From assembly GCF_024138395.1 (NCBI RefSeq), contig NZ_JAMYDU010000022.1, forward strand, positions 1 to 64,000: a stretch of DNA of 64,000 nt, in the 5' to 3' direction. Shown here piece after piece: positions 1 to 8,773 of this stretch. Within the stretch, counting starts at the first letter, position 1. Every line of letters begins with the position of its first letter. Source of the DNA: Pseudomonas mandelii (GTDB taxonomy: Bacteria > Pseudomonadota > Gammaproteobacteria > Pseudomonadales > Pseudomonadaceae). The notes under the pieces were generated by a model. The model was not told the DNA's origin. It worked only from the letters and a program-made list of their open reading frames with translations, and searched no databases. The position numbers and the translations under genes are program-made.

Positions 1-2
1 GC

Positions 3-1934
3 GGCAGCGGCGACGACACCTACGTCATCGACAACGTCGCCGACAAGGTCACCGAACTGGCTGATGAAGGCCGCGATTTGATCCGCACCGCGGTGAGCTA
101 CACCCTCTCGGCCAATATCGAAGACGGCGTGCTGCTCGGCGCGGCGGTCTTGAACCTCACGGGCAATGAGCTCGATAACAGCCTCACCGGCAACGCCGCC
201 GCCAACCTCCTCGACGGCAAGGCCGGCGCCGATACCCTCGATGGCGGCGCGGGCGCCGACCTGATGATCGGCGGCTCCGGCAACGACACCTACATCGTCG
301 ACAACCTCAAAGACGTGATCACCGAGACCAGCACCCTGGCGAGTGAAATCGATACCGTACGTTCCTCGGTCAGTTGGACCCTGAGTGCCAACGTGGAAAA
401 TCTCATCCTTGCCGGGACCAATAATCTCAACGGAGTCGGCAACGCCCTGGACAACGTACTGAATGGCAACAGTGGGAACAACGTGCTCAACGGTGGCGCG
501 GGGCTGGATACGCTGAGCGGTGGTGCTGGCGACGACACCTATGTCCTCGACCAATTCGGCGAATTGTCGCTGTTGCAGGAAACTGCCGATCAGGGTCGCG
601 ACCTGCTGAACATCAGCTACGCCTCGACCCCGACCACCAGCACCGTCGACCTCAGCCAAAACAACCTGCAGAATGTCGAGAACGTCACCCTCACTGGCCT
701 CGGTGCCTTCACCGTGATCGGCAACGACCTGAACAACATCCTGCTCGGCAATGCCTACGTCAACGACTTGCAAGGCGGGGGCGGCAATGACTGGCTGGAT
801 GGCGGCGTGGGCGCGGACGTCCTCAGCGGCGGCAGTGGTGATGACACCTATGTCATTACTGATAACGCCACTAATGTCACCGAATTGGCGGATGAAGGCC
901 GCGACCTGATCCGCACGACGGTGAGCTATATCCTGTCGGCCAACGTCGAAGACGGCGTGCTGCTCGGTGCGACCGCGTTGAACCTCACAGGTAATGAGCT
1001 CGACAACAGTCTCATCGGCAACGCCGCCGCCAACCTCCTCGACGGCAAGGTTGGCGCCGACACCCTGGACGGCGGTGCCGGCAACGATACCTACATCGTT
1101 GACAATGTCGGCGATACGGTGATCGAACGCGGCACCTCGCTGGCCGAGATCGACACGGTCCTGTCGTCTATCAGCTACACACTGGGCAGCAACCTCGAGA
1201 ACCTGACCCTCACCGACAGCGACAACCTCGACGCCACCGGCAACGCCTTGGGCAACCGTTTGACTGGCAACAGCGGCAACAACGTTCTGGACGGTGGAAC
1301 CGGTGCCGACGTGATGATCGGCGGCAGCGGCAATGACACCTACGTCGTCGATAACCTCAAGGACGCGGTCACCGAAACCAGTACCCTGGCGAGCGAAATC
1401 GACACCGTGCGCTCTTCGGTGAGCTGGACCTTGGGTACCAACCTGGAAAACCTCACCCTCACCGGCAGCAATAACCTCAACGGTGCCGGCAACACTCTGA
1501 ATAACGTGCTGACCGGCAATAGCGGCAACAACCTGCTCAATGGCGGAGCGGGCAATGACCTGCTCGACGGTGGCATCGGCAATGACCTACTGGTGGGAGG
1601 TCTGGGCGCAGACACTCTCACGGGCGGCGCTGGTGCCGATCGGTTTGTTTTCAATTTGCTGAGCGAGCTGGGCAAATGGACAAACAGTGACGTCATCACC
1701 GACTTCAGCAGCCTGCAGGGCGACAAGATTGACCTGTCGAAACTCGATGCCAATATCCTCACCACTGCGTTCAACGCCTTCACTTTCATTGACTCGAATG
1801 CATTCACAGGAGCGGGACAACTGCGTTTCGAAGATCATGTGCTGTACGGCAACGTCAACGGCACGCTGGGTGCAGACTTCGAAATCCAGCTAGTAGGCGT
1901 GGACACCTTTAGTGCCAACGATCTGGTGGCGTGA
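3..1934 (+). CDS. RTX calcium-binding repeat protein, C-terminal part (5' end outside window)
   Basis: The reading frame is open to the left edge, so this is only the C-terminal portion (about 640 residues) of a larger protein. It consists of glycine- and aspartate-rich nonapeptide repeats of the GGxGxDxxx type (for example GGAGADLMIGGSGNDTY) alternating with segments such as SxxYTLSANxEDGVLLG and SSVSWTLxxNxENLxL. Such repeats bind calcium and fold as beta-rolls after type I secretion. The last ~100 residues (DVITDFSSLQGDKIDLS onward, ending in DLVA) resemble the serralysin/RTX C-terminal region that carries the uncleaved secretion signal. The module near position 85-240 recurs almost unchanged near 890-1080, which points to internal duplication. 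The N-terminal effector or adhesin domain lies outside the window, so I cannot say whether this is a toxin, enzyme or adhesin. Confidence 0.85.
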   Translation, partial: GSGDDTYVIDNVADKVTELADEGRDLIRTAVSYTLSANIEDGVLLGAAVLNLTGNELDNSLTGNAAANLLDGKAGADTLDGGAGADLMIGGSGNDTYIVDNLKDVITETSTLASEIDTVRSSVSWTLSANVENLILAGTNNLNGVGNALDNVLNGNSGNNVLNGGAGLDTLSGGAGDDTYVLDQFGELSLLQETADQGRDLLNISYASTPTTSTVDLSQNNLQNVENVTLTGLGAFTVIGNDLNNILLGNAYVNDLQGGGGNDWLDGGVGADVLSGGSGDDTYVITDNATNVTELADEGRDLIRTTVSYILSANVEDGVLLGATALNLTGNELDNSLIGNAAANLLDGKVGADTLDGGAGNDTYIVDNVGDTVIERGTSLAEIDTVLSSISYTLGSNLENLTLTDSDNLDATGNALGNRLTGNSGNNVLDGGTGADVMIGGSGNDTYVVDNLKDAVTETSTLASEIDTVRSSVSWTLGTNLENLTLTGSNNLNGAGNTLNNVLTGNSGNNLLNGGAGNDLLDGGIGNDLLVGGLGADTLTGGAGADRFVFNLLSELGKWTNSDVITDFSSLQGDKIDLSKLDANILTTAFNAFTFIDSNAFTGAGQLRFEDHVLYGNVNGTLGADFEIQLVGVDTFSANDLVA

Positions 1935-1950
1935 CAACGGCAATACCATG

Positions 1951-1984
1951 AAAAACGCCCCGACTTGTTCGGGGCGTTTTTCTT
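1951..1984 (+). terminator. Rho-independent terminator after the RTX gene
   Basis: A-rich lead, GC stem (ACGCCCCG / CGGGGCGT) and T-run, beginning 17 bases after the RTX stop codon. The flanking A and T tracts could also make it work for the regulator gene arriving on the other strand at 2008. Confidence 0.85.
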
Positions 1985-2007
1985 TAAGAGATGCAATGGT
2001 CCCTCAG

Positions 2008-4746
2008 CTAAACCAACACCCCCAATTCCTTCGCCCTTGCCACCGCTTGGGTCCTGCGTTCTACCCCCAACTTACTGTTGATATGACTGGCATGAGTCTT
2101 CACGGTGTGCAGCGAAATGAACAACTGATCGCTGATTTCCTGGTTCGAACACCCTTGGGCGATCAGTCGCAGAACGGCCAGTTCACGCGTACTGAGTTGT
2201 TCGGCAGCAGGCGATGATTCCACTACCGGCCGGGAGGCCATGGCTGGAAGTTTTTCCGAGAGGCTCTGCGAAACGGCCGTGGACGCACAGAGTTGAAGTT
2301 GCCCGCGCAGCCAGTCCGGGTGTTCGGCCAACAACTGGTCAAACGGTTGCAGGACACCACCGGCGGCTGCTTCCAAAGCCTGGGTCAATGCCTTGCGAGC
2401 CTCGGATTCGCGCCCGCCCGCCAGCAACAGCATGATTTTCTGATTCAGCGCCATCACGCTGAGCATCTGCCGGCCGCTGTGCTGACCGTGTTCATGCAAT
2501 GCATTCAAGCGCCCTTCAGCGAGCATGGGCTGGCCTTTCATCACATCCAGCACCGCCTGTTGCAGTTCAATGTGCAGCGGCAGTTGTGGATGGAATTCCG
2601 GCGGAGCCGCTGGCTGCTCGCCGTTGTAGGTCTGGCCCAGTCGCGCGAGCCAGGCTTCGGCGAGGTCGGTACGGCCCTGGGCCAGCCAGAGTTCGCATTT
2701 GACCAGGGTGATCATCGCCAGGTAGTAAATCGGCGGGACGTCCCAGATGTGCATCAGGCGCTCGGCCTCGGCGAGTTCGGCGAAGGCTTTGGCGAACTCG
2801 CCACTGCTGCCCTCCAGACGGGCAATCACGCAGTGGCCGATCAGCACACTGATGTCGCGACAGGCACGCGCTTCGGCCAAACCCGCGAGCAAACGCGCCC
2901 GCGCGGCCTGGGGTTGCAAGCGCAGCGCCAGCAAAAAACCCTCGTATAAGGTCAACCGTGCACGCACTGCATAAAGCCGTTGCGGGGATAAGCCTTGCAG
3001 GCGTTGCAGCCCTTGGCGGACTTCATCCAGTGAGCGAAGAATCTCCCCACGGGCTTGCAGCACGCGGGCGCGGTCGTAATGGGCCAGCGCCTCGAACAGC
3101 GGATTGCCGACTCGTTGTGCCAGTTCAAGGGATTCACGATTCAGCCCCCGGGCACGCCAGAGGTCGCTGTCGGCAATGGCCAGGTTCGACAATGTAGAGA
3201 GGCACATCAGGCGCTGCCCATAGCGTTTGGCCGGCAGGCTCTCCAGCGCTTCGGTGCAATACAGCAGCGTCAGTTCACGATTGCCTCGCCCCCGGGCAAT
3301 GATGCCGCTCAGGGCTAGCCATTGCGCCAGCATGGACTTTTGAGCAGTGGCCGACGGCGCTGGCAGGAAGCGGCTCAAGTGGCTGGCCAGTTCCTCGGCT
3401 GCGTCCAGTTGGCAGGCCAGGCCCAATGCCCAACTGTAGAGCACGATCAGCCGTGGCGTGCTGATCAGCAGGCTGTCGGGCAAGTCCATTTTCCAGCGCA
3501 GCAGCATGCCGACGTTCTGCTCGGCCAGCAGCTGTTCTTCAGAGAGGTTTTGTACCAGATTCGCCGCAACATCCAGATGCCCGGCACGCAACGCCTGCTC
3601 TACCGCCTCATCGAGTAACCCTTGAGCGTTGAACCAGCGGCAGGCACGCAGATGCAGGCTGGCTGTCGGCACCATCGCCTGAGCGGTGGGCCGGCTGCGC
3701 AGCAGGTCGGAAAACAGGTGGTGATAGCGATACCAGTGACCGTGTTCGTCCAGCGGCACCAGAAACACCTGATGCGCCAGTAGGAAACGCAGGATCTCGG
3801 CACTGTCATGGGCTTCGCGCACGGCGTCGCACAACTCGCTGCAAAAGCGCTCTTGAGGCGCGGTGTCATACAGGAATGACTGCACCTCGGCGGGCAGGCA
3901 ATCGATGACCTCTTCGAGCAGGTAATCGCGAATCAGCCCTTCCCCACCGTACAGCGATTGAGGTAATGCGCTCTCGCTGCCCGCCTCGGAGGCCGCCAGC
4001 AACCAGAAGCGCAGCCCGGCCACCCACCCCTCGCTGCGCTGGATCAAACTCTCCAGCGCCTCGCCACGCAATGAAATGCTGTGCCGATCAAGCAGGCTCA
4101 GGGCTTCATCGTGGGTCAGTCGAAGATCCTGTTCATGCAACTCGAGCAGTTGCCGCGACAGTCGCAGGCGTGCCAGATGCCAGTCGGGACGTTGCCGACT
4201 GGTGACCATGACCAGCAGACCATCGGGTAAATGATTGAGAAAAAATTGCAGGCAACGATCAAGCACCGGGCTCTGGGCCAGATGATAGTCATCGAGCACC
4301 AGCAACAGCGGCGTACCGGGTGAAAGGTGCACAGCCAGTTCATCGAGCAAACCGTCCAGCCATTCTTCGAAGGCGAACGGCTGATGACGCTGGCGCATTT
4401 TCAGCAGCCCCAGCGCTTGGCTGCCCAGTTGCGGAAAATACTCCTGAAGGCCTTCGAGCAAACGCTCAAGAAAACGGCCGGGATCGTTGTCCCGCGGGCT
4501 TAACCCCAGCCACAGGCTTTGCCAGTGATCGGGCAACCCCTGGCAAAACTCCACCGCCAACGAACTCTTGCCGAACCCCGCTGGCGCACTGACCAGCAAC
4601 AGCCTGCCACCGAGGCCGGCGCTCAGACGCTCGCACAAACGCGGCCGCAGCACATGGCCGTCGGGCAGCGGAGGCCGGAAAAAGCGCCCGTCCAATGTGG
4701 CGACGGCAACACTTGCAGGGCCCGGAAGTGGGGACAGATCGGTCAT
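2008..4746 (-). CDS. LuxR-family transcriptional regulator, MalT-like (ATP-binding, large)
   Basis: 912-residue regulator of the LAL/MalT type. Residues ~52-62 form a Walker A motif (SAPAGFGKSS), a Walker B-like LLLVLDDYH lies near 150, the middle is helical TPR-like sequence, and the last ~65 residues are a LuxR helix-turn-helix (LSTRELAVLRLIAQG, then LHTVKTHASHINSKLGV). Proteins of this class bind DNA after ATP binding and inducer sensing by the repeat domain. It lies beside and in the same orientation as the DUF1329/DUF1302 genes and the acyl-CoA ligase, the arrangement I recall for PA3921-PA3924. It therefore probably controls that group, but the sequence does not show the inducer. The start is the ATG at 4746; the Shine-Dalgarno sequence is weak. 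Confidence 0.85.
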   Translation of the reverse strand: MTDLSPLPGPASVAVATLDGRFFRPPLPDGHVLRPRLCERLSAGLGGRLLLVSAPAGFGKSSLAVEFCQGLPDHWQSLWLGLSPRDNDPGRFLERLLEGLQEYFPQLGSQALGLLKMRQRHQPFAFEEWLDGLLDELAVHLSPGTPLLLVLDDYHLAQSPVLDRCLQFFLNHLPDGLLVMVTSRQRPDWHLARLRLSRQLLELHEQDLRLTHDEALSLLDRHSISLRGEALESLIQRSEGWVAGLRFWLLAASEAGSESALPQSLYGGEGLIRDYLLEEVIDCLPAEVQSFLYDTAPQERFCSELCDAVREAHDSAEILRFLLAHQVFLVPLDEHGHWYRYHHLFSDLLRSRPTAQAMVPTASLHLRACRWFNAQGLLDEAVEQALRAGHLDVAANLVQNLSEEQLLAEQNVGMLLRWKMDLPDSLLISTPRLIVLYSWALGLACQLDAAEELASHLSRFLPAPSATAQKSMLAQWLALSGIIARGRGNRELTLLYCTEALESLPAKRYGQRLMCLSTLSNLAIADSDLWRARGLNRESLELAQRVGNPLFEALAHYDRARVLQARGEILRSLDEVRQGLQRLQGLSPQRLYAVRARLTLYEGFLLALRLQPQAARARLLAGLAEARACRDISVLIGHCVIARLEGSSGEFAKAFAELAEAERLMHIWDVPPIYYLAMITLVKCELWLAQGRTDLAEAWLARLGQTYNGEQPAAPPEFHPQLPLHIELQQAVLDVMKGQPMLAEGRLNALHEHGQHSGRQMLSVMALNQKIMLLLAGGRESEARKALTQALEAAAGGVLQPFDQLLAEHPDWLRGQLQLCASTAVSQSLSEKLPAMASRPVVESSPAAEQLSTRELAVLRLIAQGCSNQEISDQLFISLHTVKTHASHINSKLGVERRTQAVARAKELGVLV

Positions 4747-4892
4747 GGCCGGCTCTTGTTTGAAATGCTGATGGCGGCGTTATGTCCGCAGCCTAGCCGT
4801 AAACGAAGAGCTATTGAAGGTTATTGCTACAAATGGCTACAAAAAGACTACGAACAGAAGCGTCGGTAAACCGGACCAGCCACACCAGGCTC

Positions 4893-5075
4893 GTAGCAGC
4901 TGCCGAGCTTGCGAGGCTGCGTTCGGCTGCGAAGCAGTCGTGAATCCGGCTAACGCGGTTTGCCTGACGTATTGCAATCTCTGGTTTTACGACTGCTTCG
5001 CAGCCGAACGCAGCCTCGCTGGGGCTCGACAGCTGCTACAGCCGAACGCAGCCTCGCAAGCTCGGCAGCTGCTAC
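4893..5075. repeat. REP-like inverted repeat with one duplicated arm
   Basis: This is most of the 410-base gap between the regulator and the DUF1329 gene. The left arm (4893-4941) begins GTAGCAGCTGCCGAG and is complementary to the right arm (4988-5075). The right arm contains an extra copy of the AGCTGCTACAGCCGAACGC unit, so it is longer than the left. The rest of the gap holds the regulator promoter region, where I see no clear consensus boxes, and a terminator. Confidence 0.8.
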
Positions 5076-5094
5076 AACGATCTTTATGAACTTC

Positions 5095-5129
5095 AAAAAA
5101 AACGCCCCGAACCAGTCGGGGCGTTTTTC
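5095..5129 (-). terminator. Rho-independent terminator of the DUF1302-DUF1329 operon
   Basis: On the minus strand a stem ACGCCCCGAC / GTTCGGGGCGT is followed by eight T residues, 28 bases past the stop codon of the DUF1329 gene. Confidence 0.85.
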
Positions 5130-5156
5130 GAGGATGCGGCCTCGGTTTACAACGTA

Positions 5157-6521
5157 TTAGCGAACGCCTTCCTGACGCAAGGCTGCCGGGGTGAAGTCTG
5201 CGGTGCTGGCAGTGAAGCCGAAGTTATATGCCGACTTCTCTTCGTTCTTCATGCCCAGAGCCAGGTAGCGGCCCGATTGCAGGTCGTACAAGGTTTCGAG
5301 GGTATACCACGGCACTTGCTTGTCGTAGTAGTTCTGGGAGTGAGCCTCGGCAACGCGCCACAGTTGCCCGCGACCGTCGTAGTGGTCGACCACCGCCGCC
5401 TGCCAGGTGTCTTCGTCGATGTAGAAGTCACGTTTGGCGTAGATGTGGCGCTGACCTTCCTTCAGGGTTGCGACCACATGCCAGACCCGACGCAGCTCAT
5501 AGCGAGCCAGGTCCTGGTTGATGTGACCGGCCTTGATGATGTCGGCGTACTTCAATTTCGGATCATCGAGCTTGTAGCTGTCGGAGGCGATGTACATCTC
5601 TTTCTTGCCTTCGAGCTTCCAGTCGTAGCGATCCGGCGCACCGTTGTACATGTCCAGGTTGTCGGAGGTACGCAGGCCATCGGCCGCGGTACCCGGCCCG
5701 TCATAGGACACTTGCGGCGCACGACGCACACGGCGTTGCCCGGCGTTGTAGACCCACGCCGAACGCGGTTCCTTAACCTGGTCGAGGGTTTCGTGTACCA
5801 GCAGCACGCCACCGGCCAGACGTGCCGGCGCGGTCACTTTCTGCTTGAAGTAGAACAGAATGTTGCCCGGATTTTTTGGGTCGTAATCCTTCATCCTGTC
5901 GCGGAACACGAACTGGTCCTCGAAGTACACGAGGCTGAACGAGCCGTTCGGCTGCGGTGTGGCCTGGGTTATCAGGCGGGTCACACTGCCGCCGCGATAA
6001 CGGGTGATATGGTTCCAGATGACTTCAACGCCGCTTTTCGGAATCGGGAACGGGATCGCGGTTTCGAAGTTTTCCAGACCGTTGCCGCCGGACACCAGAT
6101 TAGTGTTGGTGGCGTTCTTCTTGATCGAGGCAAACACCTCGTCCGGCACGGTGGCACCGCGATGGGACGGGTAGACCGGCATCTTGAAGGTTTCCGGGTA
6201 GCGCTTGAACATCGCGTACTGGCCCGGCGCGAGCTTGTCCTTGTATTGGTCGACGTTTTGCGCAGTGATGGTGAGCAGCGGTTTTTCACTCGGGAACGGG
6301 TCAGCCAGGAAACCCTTGCTGTCCACGGCACCGGCGTTTTTCGGCATCGGTTTCCAGGCCGGGATCGAACCGTCGGCGTTGCCCGCCATCTCGGCGCCCA
6401 TCGGGGTCAGGCTCTTGCCCAGCTTGTCCGCTTCGGCCGCCGGGACCGCCGCCATGACACCAGTTGCCAGCAGCGAAAGCCCCAGAACGCCAACGTGGAA
6501 CAGACTCTTTGTTATTTTCAT
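5157..6521 (-). CDS. DUF1329 domain protein, exported
   Basis: 454 residues with an N-terminal signal peptide (MKITKSLFHVGVLGLSLLATG, cleavage probably after VMAA). The rest matches the DUF1329 family, periplasmic proteins predicted to have a LolA/LolB-like half-barrel fold that may carry a hydrophobic ligand. The gene lies 28 bases downstream of a DUF1302 outer-membrane protein gene, with its own AGGACGAA ribosome site before the ATG, and is the last gene before a strong terminator. The DUF1302/DUF1329 pairing is conserved in pseudomonads (PA3923/PA3922 by recall) and is often found near fatty-acid or hydrocarbon genes. Transport or processing of a lipid-like compound across the envelope is a reasonable inference, not something the sequence shows. 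Confidence 0.85.
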   Translation of the reverse strand: MKITKSLFHVGVLGLSLLATGVMAAVPAAEADKLGKSLTPMGAEMAGNADGSIPAWKPMPKNAGAVDSKGFLADPFPSEKPLLTITAQNVDQYKDKLAPGQYAMFKRYPETFKMPVYPSHRGATVPDEVFASIKKNATNTNLVSGGNGLENFETAIPFPIPKSGVEVIWNHITRYRGGSVTRLITQATPQPNGSFSLVYFEDQFVFRDRMKDYDPKNPGNILFYFKQKVTAPARLAGGVLLVHETLDQVKEPRSAWVYNAGQRRVRRAPQVSYDGPGTAADGLRTSDNLDMYNGAPDRYDWKLEGKKEMYIASDSYKLDDPKLKYADIIKAGHINQDLARYELRRVWHVVATLKEGQRHIYAKRDFYIDEDTWQAAVVDHYDGRGQLWRVAEAHSQNYYDKQVPWYTLETLYDLQSGRYLALGMKNEEKSAYNFGFTASTADFTPAALRQEGVR

Positions 6522-6549
6522 AAATGTGTTCGTCCTGAAAATACAGTGC

Positions 6550-8439
6550 TTAGAAGTTCACGCCGAAGCTGAGCGCAACAAAGTCGCGATCATCCACGGT
6601 GGTGTACTTGCCGTCGAAGAAGTTGGTGTAGGCCAGGCTCGCGGTGTAGGTGTTCTGGTATTCGGCATCGACACCCAGGCTCACCGCTTTACGACCTTCC
6701 TCGAAGTTGCCGCCAGGGCCAGGCGAATAACCGCTCACGTCGTGGGACCAGGCCACGTTCGGCTTGAGGTTCACACCGGCGAATACGTCGTTGTATTCCC
6801 AGATGGCGCGACCGCGATAACCCCACGACATCGCGGTGGTAAAGCCCTCGTCGTCGCAGTTGCGGCTGCGGTTGTTGGTAGCAGCACCCGGGCCAGCACC
6901 GTTGATGGTGCTGGTGTTGAGGATCGCCGAGCAGGTGTTGAGGCCGCCGGTTGCCGGCAGTTCACCAGGCCCGTAGACCGGGTCACGGCCGTAACGAATG
7001 TCGGAGCTGCTTTCCAGGCCGCCAACATGGGTCACGCCCACTTCGCCCACCAGGGTCAGACGGCTGGCGCCCATGACCTGATCGAAGAAGTGCGTCAGAG
7101 TGGTCTGGAACTGGGTGATTTCTTTGCGGCGATAGCCGTGCAGATCCTGACCCGGTATACCCGGGAGCAGTGAAGCGTTGGCCAAGGCACCGCCCAATGG
7201 GCGCACGCCAGCGAACAGGATGTCGGTGGAATTGAGCTGCACCGGCGCATTCGGACGGTAGCTGATCTCACCGCTCCAGGCCGTACCGGTAGGCAGGGTG
7301 GTGGAGAAGCTCAAGCCGTAGAGGCGGATGTCTTCCGGGTACTCGACGAAGTATTCGGAATTACCTGCGACCACCAGCGGCCCCAGCGCGCGGAACGCCG
7401 CCGGCAAAGCTGCCACGCCGTTGTAGATCGATTGCGGAGCACCTGTGGCGCTGAAAATCGGCGCCCGACTGTGGTAGTTCATGAAGTACGCGCCGAACTC
7501 GGTATCGAGCGGTTCGAACATGTACTTCAAGGACGCGCCCCACTGGCCGCTGTCCCGCGCATCGCGGTCGGGACCACGACGCACCAGCACACCTTCTTCG
7601 TTGACGTCGACGCCCGCGGCGGCCAATGGGCCCAATGCGATGGCCGGAATGGTCGAACGCTTGTTCAGCACACGCAGGTTGTTGTCGCAGCCGTCGGCAA
7701 TGATGTCCGGCTGGGAGAAGAAGGTGCCGCAGTTATCGACAACCGTCTGGTCCCATTCGAGCTGATAGAAAGCCTCGGCCGACAGGTTGTCGGTCAGGCT
7801 CTGGGAGACGTAGAACATGTTGACCGGGATCAGACCTTCCTTGACCTCGGCGCCGGGACGACGGAACGCAGACACGTCGATCGGGTTGATCGAGTTGATG
7901 CCGCCGCCAATGAAGGTACTTTCACCCCAGCTCACAACCTGCTTGCCCAGACGCACGGAACCCGGCTGATCGGCAATGGCGTAGTTGTGGTAGACGAAGG
8001 CGTCGAGGATCTGGCCGCCGGCGGACTTGGCGCCTTCCTTGCGATTTTCGTCGCTGATGTCCTTGAACTCGCGGCTTTCATCCTTGAGTTCGAAGTCGTA
8101 CCAGTATTTGCCCCGGACGAAGACACCAGTGTCGCCGTATTTCAATTCAAGGTCATGGATGCCCTTGAAGATCTTCGAAAAAGTTTCGCCGCTCTTGAAG
8201 TTGTTGTGACCGTCATCGGACGTCTGGGACAGGCCGTGGCCCCCGTTATTGACACCGATGAGGTTCTTGTTCGGGCTCTGAGTAGACCAACTGGCTCCGA
8301 TCGACAGGGATGAGTCGAATTGACCTTCGATCTCACCGACGTTGAAACTGACGCCGAATGCAGGCCCGGCGAGCGAAGAGGCGAGACTGACTGCCAGGGG
8401 CAGTTTCGCCCGGCGCCAGAACTGGTTTACTGATGTCAT
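6550..8439 (-). CDS. DUF1302 family outer-membrane protein
   Basis: 629 residues from the ATG at 8439, chosen because a GGAG ribosome site sits 8 bases before it and a signal peptide (LPLAVSLASSLAGPAFG) follows; an upstream in-frame ATG at 8526 adds only non-signal sequence. The protein is rich in alternating polar and aromatic strands and ends in LSFGVNF, with a C-terminal phenylalanine as expected for a beta-barrel assembled by the BAM complex. DUF1302 proteins are predicted outer-membrane porin-like proteins. It is the first gene of a two-gene unit with DUF1329 and lies next to an acyl-CoA ligase, so passage of a fatty-acid-like substrate is a plausible but unproven role. Confidence 0.85.
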   Translation of the reverse strand: MTSVNQFWRRAKLPLAVSLASSLAGPAFGVSFNVGEIEGQFDSSLSIGASWSTQSPNKNLIGVNNGGHGLSQTSDDGHNNFKSGETFSKIFKGIHDLELKYGDTGVFVRGKYWYDFELKDESREFKDISDENRKEGAKSAGGQILDAFVYHNYAIADQPGSVRLGKQVVSWGESTFIGGGINSINPIDVSAFRRPGAEVKEGLIPVNMFYVSQSLTDNLSAEAFYQLEWDQTVVDNCGTFFSQPDIIADGCDNNLRVLNKRSTIPAIALGPLAAAGVDVNEEGVLVRRGPDRDARDSGQWGASLKYMFEPLDTEFGAYFMNYHSRAPIFSATGAPQSIYNGVAALPAAFRALGPLVVAGNSEYFVEYPEDIRLYGLSFSTTLPTGTAWSGEISYRPNAPVQLNSTDILFAGVRPLGGALANASLLPGIPGQDLHGYRRKEITQFQTTLTHFFDQVMGASRLTLVGEVGVTHVGGLESSSDIRYGRDPVYGPGELPATGGLNTCSAILNTSTINGAGPGAATNNRSRNCDDEGFTTAMSWGYRGRAIWEYNDVFAGVNLKPNVAWSHDVSGYSPGPGGNFEEGRKAVSLGVDAEYQNTYTASLAYTNFFDGKYTTVDDRDFVALSFGVNF

Positions 8440-8720
8440 CGACGCTACTCCATGTGCATTATTGTTATGGCTGAGTACTTTTAAAAACGTTGTGGGTGAC
8501 CGGAAGCCAAGCGGCTCCGACGTCACTCCAAAGTTGCATCGCCCCGTTTTGTGCGCGCTCCGTTCTTAAAAATTCCTTGAGCGGACTATAGCCAGCAGGT
8601 AGTAGTGCTTGATCCCTCTAAAGTGTGATTTGCAGCTGCCGGCCACTCTGGAACAGTCCTTTCGCCAGTCCGACACATGTCGGCACGGCAAGGATGGCTG
8701 AAAATTTGGATTTCACAAGC

Positions 8721-8730
8721 CAAGCGCTTG
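8721..8730. promoter_or_regulatory. Palindrome in the acyl-CoA ligase / DUF1302 gap (candidate operator)
   Basis: The 334-base gap 8440-8773 separates the acyl-CoA ligase stop from the DUF1302 start, so it holds the DUF1302 promoter. It contains the perfect palindrome CAAGCGCTTG and, at 8738-8766, a GC-rich hairpin (CTGGCGCG / CGCGCCAG) without a T-run. TetR-type regulators of lipid genes often use such palindromes; the assignment is only a guess. Confidence 0.3.
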
Positions 8731-8773
8731 CTTGGTGGGTCTGGCGCGCCGTTTTCGACGCGCCAGATGACGC

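Noticed and set aside
1..1640. Regular repeats in the RTX gene as a possible CRISPR or satellite array
   Set aside because: The periodicity follows the nonapeptide reading frame, the units are divergent, and there are no spacers of fixed length.
5277..6572. 431-codon plus-strand frame opposite DUF1329
   Set aside because: It is antisense to a well-supported exported protein gene and spans the gap to DUF1302 without a ribosome site.
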